Assembly: GCA_031285605.1 (NCBI GenBank)
Contig: JAITVW010000271.1
Coordinates: forward strand, 1 to 10,934
Source of the DNA: Fusobacteriales bacterium
GTDB taxonomy: Bacteria; Fusobacteriota; Fusobacteriia; Fusobacteriales; Leptotrichiaceae
DNA: 10,934 nucleotides
Direction of reading: 5' to 3'
A program made the position numbers and the translations under genes. The notes under the pieces were generated by a model. The model saw nothing but the letters and a program-made list of their open reading frames with translations, made no database searches and had not been told where the DNA came from. Every line of letters begins with the position of its first letter. The first letter of the stretch is position 1. Positions 6,009-10,934 of this stretch are shown here, piece by piece.

Positions 6009-7133
6009 CTAAGAAACCATCTTTCCTGCTTTTATTATTTTTTCTATGTTATATTCTCTGTCTACAATAAGCAGATCGGCATCTCTTCCTACTTCTATCC
6101 TTCCTTTGGAAGTCAGTTCCAGCTCATCGGCGGCATTTGTGCTGGTAAGCTTAACTGCACCGATAATTCCGGAATCAAGAAATCGCAGGGCATTTTTGAA
6201 AGCTCTGTCCATTGTAAGGGTACTTCCGGCAAGTGAGCCGTTAGCAAGTCTTGCTTCATATCCTTTTACGAATACATCCTGTCCTCCGAGATCATATTTT
6301 CCATCCTGAAGTCCTGTGGCTCTCATGGCATCGGTAATAAGGGCAAGCTTGTTTCCTTTGCATTTATAGGCGAGTTTCGCCATTTTAGGGTGGACATGAA
6401 TTCCGTCAAGAATCAGTTCGGCATGGATTCTGTCGTTGTTCAGTATTGCCCCTGCAGTACCGGGTTCTCTGTGATGGAGTCCTTTCATGCCGTTATACAG
6501 GTGGACACAGTGTGTCATGCCGAATAAACTGGCTTCTTCCACAAGTTCGCTGTCAGCGCTTGTATGTCCTATAGAAGCAATTACACCTTTCTCTTTTAAT
6601 TTCTGAATAACAGAAAATTCTATACGCTCAGGAGCAGCTGACAGGATTTTTAGAATATCCCAGTAATTTCCAACCAGTGCTTCCAGAGTATCAAGTGTAC
6701 CATACTGTAAAAATTTGGGATTTTGTGCACCTTTGAATTCATCACAGAAAAACGGACCTTCCATATGTACGCCAATAATATCCGCTGTATTTTCAATATT
6801 CATTGCCATTACTTTTTTTACCGCTTCAAAGCCGCTGTGTATTCTTTCTGCAGATTCTGTAAGAAGCGTAGGCAGATAAGAAGTAACACCTCTTTTCAAA
6901 ACTTCTTTTGACATAGAAGTAACAGCTTCCACAGTTCCGTCCATGGCATCATGTCCTCCTATACCGTGGATATGCATATCTATAAATCCGGGGATAAGAT
7001 ATTTTCCGCTGCAGTCAATAAATTCATCTGATTCTATATCAGCAGAGATTTTGAAAATTTTTCCGTTTTTTATTTGAACATCACTTTTGATTACTTCATC
7101 TTCAAGTACAATATCAATATTTTTTAATACCAT
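6009..7133 (-). CDS. nagA: N-acetylglucosamine/N-acetylgalactosamine-6-phosphate deacetylase
   Basis: Cytoplasmic amidohydrolase that removes acetate from N-acetylhexosamine 6-phosphate, the first step after PTS uptake. The 374 residues are near the usual NagA length. The order of metal and active-site motifs is complete: HIH (54-56), E125 in GVHMEGPF, H190 in SIGHTSAD, H211 in CVHLYNGM, substrate-side H248 in LDGIHVHP and the catalytic aspartate D268 in LITDAMRATG. The start is the ATG at 7131-7133, seven bases after GGAGG on the minus strand; an upstream in-frame ATG (7175) would add 14 residues before this site. Because it diverges from AgaW/AgaE-like and AgaB/C/D-like permease genes, the physiological substrate is more likely N-acetylgalactosamine 6-phosphate (AgaA role) than GlcNAc-6-P. 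That is inference from context; sequence alone does not separate the two. Confidence 0.93.
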   Translation of the reverse strand: MVLKNIDIVLEDEVIKSDVQIKNGKIFKISADIESDEFIDCSGKYLIPGFIDMHIHGIGGHDAMDGTVEAVTSMSKEVLKRGVTSYLPTLLTESAERIHSGFEAVKKVMAMNIENTADIIGVHMEGPFFCDEFKGAQNPKFLQYGTLDTLEALVGNYWDILKILSAAPERIEFSVIQKLKEKGVIASIGHTSADSELVEEASLFGMTHCVHLYNGMKGLHHREPGTAGAILNNDRIHAELILDGIHVHPKMAKLAYKCKGNKLALITDAMRATGLQDGKYDLGGQDVFVKGYEARLANGSLAGSTLTMDRAFKNALRFLDSGIIGAVKLTSTNAADELELTSKGRIEVGRDADLLIVDREYNIEKIIKAGKMVS

Positions 7134-7225
7134 AAAAACACCTCCGTCAAAATTATCAGTACTTTGCAAAATCAAAAAAACAGAGACAAAGCACAGTCTG
7201 ATTAAATTATTTATATCTTATTCAA

Positions 7226-7254
7226 ATTATAGTCTAAAAAAAATTTTCGGTCAA
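7226..7254 (-). promoter_or_regulatory. Promoter of the deacetylase gene
   Basis: On the minus strand a -35 TTGACC (7249-7254) and a perfect -10 TATAAT (7226-7231) are separated by the ideal 17 bases. Transcription should start near 7219, giving a leader of about 85 bases before the ATG at 7133. That leader contains a weak AGAC/GTCT hairpin near a T-run, too short to call an attenuator. Confidence 0.8.
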
Positions 7255-7474
7255 GAGAGTAATTATTATTTATATAGATTCAATGACTTTATAATTAAAG
7301 CAGATATATTATAAATTGAAACAATAAAAAAGTATTTTTTTCAGTTATGTAAACAAAAATTTGTATTTCAAAATAAATAAATCAAAAGTAATATATATTT
7401 AGGTATTTCCAGAAAACACAAGGGGAAAAGAAAGAAAATCAGAATACTCTGACAGCATGGCAAACGAACTTTAG
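7255..7474. other. AT-rich intergenic stretch between divergent promoters
   Basis: No gene is supported in these 220 bases on either strand. Two short symmetric elements are visible: ACAAA-AA-TTTGT within the run just after 7340, and TCAGA (7439-7443) with TCTGA (7448-7452) around ATAC, which lies 22 bases upstream of the agaW -35 box. The latter is well placed for an activator or repressor of the permease operon. The rest is A+T-rich and may act as an UP-type or bent-DNA segment. Identity of any regulator is unknown. Confidence 0.35.
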
Positions 7475-7502
7475 TTGACATTTTTTGTTAAGGTGGTATA
7501 AT
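7475..7502 (+). promoter_or_regulatory. Promoter of the agaW operon (extended -10)
   Basis: A consensus -35 TTGACA (7475-7480) and a consensus -10 TATAAT (7497-7502) are separated by 16 bases, with TG at 7494-7495 forming an extended -10. This is the strongest promoter match in the window. Transcription should start near 7509, about 270 bases ahead of the first gene, so the operon would have a long 5' leader. Confidence 0.82.
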
Positions 7503-7508
7503 AAATAG

Positions 7509-7780
7509 TGAATAAGCATTGTACATAAAAGGCTTTAGCAACATTTCTTAACTTTCGTATATTTAATATAAAATTATTAAAACGGGAAACTTGTCAAAAA
7601 ATAATCTAAAAATTCAAATGTTAAAAATTTAATTTTAAAATTCAAAATAATGTCAAAAAATATCCAATATAATTTATAGTTGCTTTTGGAGCACAATATT
7701 AAATCTTTCAATGATTTTAATTAATAGTTTGAACCTGAGTTAATGTTTTAAAATTGAACCAAAAACAGGAGGTGTTCTTA
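7509..7780 (+). other. Long 5' leader of the agaW operon with repeats
   Basis: About 270 transcribed bases precede the agaW ATG and carry no convincing gene. They contain the 12-base direct repeat TGTCAAAAAATA (7592-7603 and 7651-7662), the repeat AAAATTCAAA (7609-7618 and 7637-7646), the perfect palindrome AATTTTAAAATT (7631-7642) and the repeat TTGAACC (7729-7735 and 7754-7760). A -10-like TATAAT at 7668-7673 has no usable -35. I do not recognise a known riboswitch or T-box. The repeats may be operators, or the leader may hold a regulatory RNA structure; A+T richness makes chance repeats likely. Confidence 0.35.
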
Positions 7781-8560
7781 ATGTTCGTACAGGCGTTGCT
7801 AATAGGAATCTGGGCAGGACTTGCGGGAATTGACTTATTTGATCTTCAGCTGCATGTTCACAGACCAGTGGTAACAGGCTTAGTAGTAGGAATAATATTA
7901 GGAGATGTAAAGACAGGATTAGTTGCAGGGGGAATGTTAGAATTAGTATGGATGGGGATGGTGCCGCTTGCCGGTGCGCAGCCGCCTAACGTGGTTATAG
8001 GAGGGATAATAGGAACTGCTTTTGCTATATTTACAAAGGAAGATCCTAATATAGCGGTCGGTGTAGCAGTGCCTTTCGCTATTGCAGCACAGGCAGGAAT
8101 AACATTGTTATTCACTGTATTTTCACCGGTAATGCATAAGGCCGACGAATACGCAGTCAATGCAGATGTAAAGGGAATAGAAAGAATAAATTATCTGGGA
8201 TTATTGATTTTATTTTGTTCATATTTTGTAGTTGCATTTTTGCCTATATTTTTCGGGGAAGAAGCTGCAAGAAGCGTGGTACAGATGTTACCTGAAAAAT
8301 TAATAGGAGGATTATCAGTAGCCGGAGGAATGATGCCGGCAGTAGGATTTGGAATGCTTTTGAAAATTATGCTGAAAAAAGAATTTGCAGGATTCCTGAT
8401 ATTGGGATTTGTACTGGCAGCTTTCTTAAAGCTGGAAATTATGGCAATAGCCTTTATAGGCTTGAGTATAGCAATGTATGACTACTATCTGAAAAAAGAC
8501 AGATCCGTCGGATCCGGCGGAAATACAGAGGCAAAGGAGGAATATAGCGATGGAATCTAA
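7781..8560 (+). CDS. agaW: Mannose-family PTS EIIC, AgaW-like (N-acetylgalactosamine type)
   Basis: Membrane channel subunit of a mannose-type PTS permease. The 259-residue protein is almost wholly hydrophobic. It shows the family signature of paired glycine-rich segments with HVHRPVVTG (25-33), GIILGD (37-42) and GAQPPN (65-70), and later GGMMPAVGFGMLL. From memory of the E. coli/Klebsiella proteins, the segment around LELVWMGMVPLAGAQPPN is closest to AgaW, the N-acetylgalactosamine IIC; no search was run. The start is the ATG at 7781, six bases after AGGAGGTG (7767-7774); an upstream TTG at 7754 is not supported. It overlaps the IID gene by 11 bases and is normally produced in equal amounts with it. 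No IIA or IIB gene precedes it, so phosphate must come from subunits encoded elsewhere, perhaps by agaB downstream. Confidence 0.88.
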   Translation: MFVQALLIGIWAGLAGIDLFDLQLHVHRPVVTGLVVGIILGDVKTGLVAGGMLELVWMGMVPLAGAQPPNVVIGGIIGTAFAIFTKEDPNIAVGVAVPFAIAAQAGITLLFTVFSPVMHKADEYAVNADVKGIERINYLGLLILFCSYFVVAFLPIFFGEEAARSVVQMLPEKLIGGLSVAGGMMPAVGFGMLLKIMLKKEFAGFLILGFVLAAFLKLEIMAIAFIGLSIAMYDYYLKKDRSVGSGGNTEAKEEYSDGI

Positions 8561-9365
8561 TGCTTATGTGGATCAGGCAAAAGAAAAGGTAATTACTGCA
8601 AAAGACCTGAATAAAATGGCTTGGAGAGGGTTATTCGTACAGGCATCGTTTAACTATGAAAGAATGCAGGCCTGCGGTTGGTTATATTCTATAATTCCGG
8701 GACTGAAAAAAATTCATAAAAACAAAGAAGATATGTCAAAATCTATGATGATGCATATGGAATTCTTTAATACCCATCCTTTTCTGGTAACATTTATAGA
8801 AGGTATAGTAATAGCAATGGAGGAAAATAAAGAAAGCATAGATACAATAAGAGGTATAAAAATAGCTACAATGGGGCCGCTGGGAGGAATAGGAGATGCC
8901 CTGATATGGCTTACGCTTCTTCCGATATCGGCCGGAATAGGGTCTGCACTTGCTATAAACGGAAGTATAGCCGGACCGTTTGTATTCCTTTTGATTTTTA
9001 ATATAATTCACTTTGGTTTGATATACGGACTTATGCACTATGGATACAGAACAGGAGTAAGTGCACTGAAAACACTGAATGAGGATACGCAAAGTATCTC
9101 AAGAGCTGCAAGTATACTTGGTCTTGCTGTGGTAGGAGGATTAATTGCCACATATATAAGATTTAATCTTGCTTTGGTAATTAATGCCGGGCAGGCAAAA
9201 GTAGCACTTCAGGAAGATGTTTTGGATAAAATTATGCCGGCGCTGCTGCCTTTAGTTTATACTTTTCTTATGTACTACCTGTTAAGAAAAGGCAAATCAC
9301 CTCTTTTACTGATAGGGATAACTTTACTTGTAGGTGTAATAGGAAGATATATAGGTTTATTATAA
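8550..9365 (+). CDS. agaE: Mannose-family PTS EIID, AgaE-like
   Basis: IID membrane subunit that pairs with the preceding IIC to form the sugar pathway. The 271-residue protein carries the IID hallmarks QASFNYERMQACGW (31-44), FFNTHPFLVTFI (72-83) and MGPLGGIGDALIW (108-120), then hydrophobic C-terminal segments ending GRYIGLL. The reading MQACGW, rather than MQAGGW as in the second IID of this window, is shared with AgaE as I remember it. AAAGGAGG (8533-8540) inside the end of the IIC gene is nine bases from the ATG at 8550. The start overlaps the IIC stop, which suggests translational coupling. Two terminator-like hairpins follow, so agaW-agaE may also be expressed as a separate unit. Confidence 0.9.
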   Translation: MESNAYVDQAKEKVITAKDLNKMAWRGLFVQASFNYERMQACGWLYSIIPGLKKIHKNKEDMSKSMMMHMEFFNTHPFLVTFIEGIVIAMEENKESIDTIRGIKIATMGPLGGIGDALIWLTLLPISAGIGSALAINGSIAGPFVFLLIFNIIHFGLIYGLMHYGYRTGVSALKTLNEDTQSISRAASILGLAVVGGLIATYIRFNLALVINAGQAKVALQEDVLDKIMPALLPLVYTFLMYYLLRKGKSPLLLIGITLLVGVIGRYIGLL

Positions 9366-9369
9366 ATAA

Positions 9370-9399
9370 AAAAAGCTGCTTTGGGAAAAGTAGCTTTTT
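9370..9399 (+). terminator. Terminator-like hairpin after agaE
   Basis: Bases 9370-9382 pair with 9387-9399 to give a 13-bp stem (AAAAAGCTGCTTT with AAAGTAGCTTTTT, one G-T wobble) and a GGGA tetraloop. The stem itself ends in a run of five T. It begins five bases after the agaE stop codon. It could end agaW-agaE transcripts or, if read through, act as a stability or processing hairpin before agaB. The A-tract/T-tract in the stem means it could work in either direction. Confidence 0.75.
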
Positions 9400-9447
9400 A
9401 AGATTTGCCGTCAGCGGAATAAAAGCCGGAAAATCCTAAAAAGATTC

Positions 9448-9479
9448 AGCTTATGATAAAATTCAATAAAGCTTTTTTT
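9448..9479 (+). terminator. Weaker second hairpin with T-run before agaB
   Basis: AGCT plus TAT (9448-9454) can pair with ATA plus AGCT (9466-9468, 9470-9473) with one bulged A, followed by a run of seven T (9473-9479). The stem is short and the loop 11 bases, so it is a weak terminator at best. No clear promoter was found between it and agaB, and the remaining bases of the 177-base gap hold no gene. Confidence 0.35.
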
Positions 9480-9542
9480 GAAAGGAGCAAAAGATATCCG
9501 AGGCTGGTTTTTATAGATCAATAAATTAAGGAGGAGAGACAA

Positions 9543-10010
9543 GTGGGACCTAATATTTTATTAACAAGAGTGGATAATCGTCTGGTTCACGGACAGGTCG
9601 GAGTTACATGGGTAAAGTCACTGGGTGCGAATCTGATTGTGGTAGTAGATGATGTTGCGGCTAACAGCGATGTGGAGAAACAATTAATGGAGGTAGTTGC
9701 GAAATCTTCCGGAGTAGGAATCAGATTTTTTACCATAGAGCACACAATTAACATTATTCATAAAGCTTCACCCAATCAGAAAATATTCATAGTGTGCAAA
9801 ACTCCGGAAACAGTGAAAAAACTAGTAGACGGGGGAGTCCCTGTAAAGGAAGTAAATATCGGAAATATGCATTTTTCCGAGGGGAAAGAGCAGCTCAGCA
9901 AGAAAGTATATGTGGATCAAAAAGACAGGGATGATATTAAATATCTGGAATCTAAAGGTGTAGATGTTTATATACAGGATGTTCCCGGAGACAAAAAATT
10001 AAAAGTGTAA
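9543..10010 (+). CDS. agaB: Mannose-family PTS EIIB, AgaB-like
   Basis: Cytoplasmic phosphotransfer subunit that takes phosphate from a IIA and phosphorylates the incoming sugar. The 155-residue protein begins NILLTRVDNRLVHGQVGVTW, with the phosphorylated histidine at H16. It carries the IIB-type segments VVVDDVAAN and IGNMHFSEGKEQ, and ends VYIQDVPGDKK. The pattern agrees closely with E. coli AgaB (galactosamine IIB) as I remember it; no search was run. The start codon is GTG (9543), supported by AAGGAGG (9528-9534) eight bases upstream and by the family N-terminus. It is the only IIB in the window, and may also serve the AgaW/AgaE pair. The next gene starts 12 bases after the stop codon. 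Confidence 0.9.
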   Translation: MGPNILLTRVDNRLVHGQVGVTWVKSLGANLIVVVDDVAANSDVEKQLMEVVAKSSGVGIRFFTIEHTINIIHKASPNQKIFIVCKTPETVKKLVDGGVPVKEVNIGNMHFSEGKEQLSKKVYVDQKDRDDIKYLESKGVDVYIQDVPGDKKLKV

Positions 10011-10022
10011 GAGGTGGATAAT

Positions 10023-10817
10023 ATGCTGGAAATAAGTTTATTTCAAGGAATATGCTTAGCGGTTATGGCTTTTATTGTTGGTATTGATTTTTGGCTTGAG
10101 GCCTTGTTTATATTTAGACCATTGATAGTAAGTACTCTGACAGGGCTTATTTTGGGGGATTTAAGGCTTGGATTACTCACAGGCGCTTTGACAGAACTTG
10201 CTTTTGCCGGCTTGACTCCGGCGGGTGGAACACAGCCGCCTAATCCTGTTTTGGCAGGAGTAATGACTACGGTTATAGCGTATACTGCTAAGGTAGATGC
10301 GAAAATAGCCATTGGACTAGCGCTTCCGTTTAGTTTTTTAATGCAGTATATTATCTTATTTTATTACTCGATATTCTCGCTCTTCATGAAAAAAGCAGAT
10401 AAATATGCAGAAGATGCAGAGATAAAGAAATTTTATTTTTTAAATTTAGTTACCACACTAATAGTAGGTATATCATATGCAATAGTTGTTTTCATATCTT
10501 CATATGTGGCACAGGAAGCTGTGCAGAATCTGGTAAACAGTATGCCGGGATGGCTGACTCACGGATTTGAAGTAGCAGGAGGAATCCTTCCTGCAGTAGG
10601 ATTCGGGCTTTTGTTAAGGGTTATGCTTCAGAAACAATATGTACCGTATTTAATAATAGGATTTGTAGCGGCATCATTCTTAAAATTTTCAAATCTCCTT
10701 CCGGTAGCTTTGTTGGGAACAGCATTTGCAATATATGAATATTTTAATCAGAAGAAAATCGAAGAGGCTGCAGTAAATGCAAGAGACAAAGGAGATGACG
10801 GCAATGAAGGAATCTAA
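10023..10817 (+). CDS. agaC: Mannose-family PTS EIIC, AgaC-like (galactosamine type)
   Basis: Second IIC membrane subunit. The 264-residue protein has the family signatures IDFWLEALFIFRPLIV (21-36), LILGDLRLGLLTG and PAGGTQPPNPV, with the later segment WLTHGFEVAGGILPAVGFG; these agree closely with E. coli AgaC from memory. It is a diverged paralogue of the first IIC: both share RPxxxxxxxGxILGD and the QPPN loop but differ strongly between these. The ATG at 10023 is five bases after GAGGTGG (10011-10017); the GTG at 10014 lies inside that site. It overlaps the next IID gene by 14 bases. Together with agaB and agaD it should form a galactosamine or GalNAc permease. Confidence 0.89.
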   Translation: MLEISLFQGICLAVMAFIVGIDFWLEALFIFRPLIVSTLTGLILGDLRLGLLTGALTELAFAGLTPAGGTQPPNPVLAGVMTTVIAYTAKVDAKIAIGLALPFSFLMQYIILFYYSIFSLFMKKADKYAEDAEIKKFYFLNLVTTLIVGISYAIVVFISSYVAQEAVQNLVNSMPGWLTHGFEVAGGILPAVGFGLLLRVMLQKQYVPYLIIGFVAASFLKFSNLLPVALLGTAFAIYEYFNQKKIEEAAVNARDKGDDGNEGI

Positions 10818-10934
10818 TAAAAAAGTTCTTACAAAGAGGGATATAACTCTTTTAGGATTCAGATCATCTTTCCTGCAGGCATCATTCAACTATGAAAGAA
10901 TGCAGGCCGGGGGATGGACATGCTCTATGCTCCC
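10804..10934 (+). CDS. agaD: Mannose-family PTS EIID, AgaD-like (cut by right edge)
   Basis: The first 43 codons of a IID membrane subunit, running off the window. After a short polar start (MKESNKKVLTKRDIT) comes the IID hallmark SFLQASFNYERMQAGGW (about 22-38), which fixes the family. The segment preceding it agrees with E. coli AgaD as remembered. The chosen ATG (10804) is nine bases after AAAGGAG (10788-10794); an in-frame ATG at 10795 touches that site and is unlikely. The start lies within the last codons of agaC, suggesting translational coupling. A IIA gene (agaF) and the later catabolic genes might follow outside the window. Confidence 0.88.
   Translation, partial: MKESNKKVLTKRDITLLGFRSSFLQASFNYERMQAGGWTCSML

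Noticed and set aside
7142..7200. Possible attenuator hairpin in the deacetylase leader (AGAC/GTCT with a T-run on the minus strand)
   Set aside because: Only four uninterrupted base pairs form before the T-run, too weak to call a terminator or attenuator without conservation data.
7680..7705. Possible sigma54 promoter (TTGGAGCAC-like words), as mannose-family PTS operons in some bacteria use sigma54
   Set aside because: The GG and GC elements do not have the required order and spacing, and no LevR-type activator gene is in view. A near-perfect sigma70-type promoter exists upstream.
9480..9530. A second ribosome-site-like AAAGGAG at 9481-9487 upstream of agaB
   Set aside because: No ATG, GTG or TTG start with a usable frame follows at a suitable distance; the agaB start is served by AAGGAGG at 9528-9534.
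1..10934. CRISPR arrays, tRNA or rRNA genes, insertion sequences, phage or defence genes
   Set aside because: No regularly spaced long repeats, cloverleaf-like segments, transposase motifs or flanking inverted repeats were seen. All long open frames are explained by carbohydrate uptake, metabolism and regulation.

Overview
The window is AT-rich bacterial DNA (Ile mostly ATA, Arg mostly AGA, strong GGAGG-type ribosome sites, tightly packed operons). It is devoted almost entirely to PTS-coupled carbohydrate uptake and breakdown. Base composition, codon use and the density of PTS genes suggest a fermentative anaerobe such as a Fusobacteriota member (Sebaldella/Leptotrichia-like). This is an inference from style; no taxonomic marker is present and a low-GC Firmicute cannot be excluded.

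Region 1 (1-5998) is a regulator with a divergent five-gene operon. A GntR-family regulator of the HutC/UTRA type (minus strand, cut by the left edge) faces a promoter with an operator-like palindrome over its -10 element. Downstream lie mtlD (mannitol-1-phosphate 5-dehydrogenase family), deoC (deoxyribose-phosphate aldolase family), a separate fructose-type PTS IIA, a fused fructose-type IIBC, and a zinc-dependent sorbitol-dehydrogenase-like MDR enzyme. A strong hairpin plus T-run closes the operon. Two polyol dehydrogenases, a class I aldolase and a fructose-type permease together imply import and phosphorylation of a polyol or deoxy-sugar, then oxidation and aldol cleavage. The actual substrate cannot be read from the sequence.

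Region 2 (6009-10934) is an amino-sugar locus. A NagA/AgaA-type N-acetylhexosamine-6-phosphate deacetylase is on the minus strand. Across a 647-base intergenic region with two divergent sigma70-type promoters lies a mannose-family PTS cluster: IIC and IID resembling AgaW and AgaE (N-acetylgalactosamine permease), then a non-coding gap with one good and one weaker terminator-like hairpin, then IIB, IIC and IID resembling AgaB, AgaC and AgaD (galactosamine permease). The last gene is cut by the right edge. The order resembles a rearranged enterobacterial aga cluster. No IIA gene and only one IIB gene are in view, so the two permeases may share components or obtain them from genes beyond the window.

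I see no rRNA, tRNA, CRISPR array, insertion sequence or phage gene. The parts are known families. The points of interest are the unassigned mtlD-deoC-PTS-dehydrogenase pathway, its promoter architecture, the tandem pair of GalNAc/GalN-type permeases and the hairpins between them, and the long structured-looking leader before agaW.
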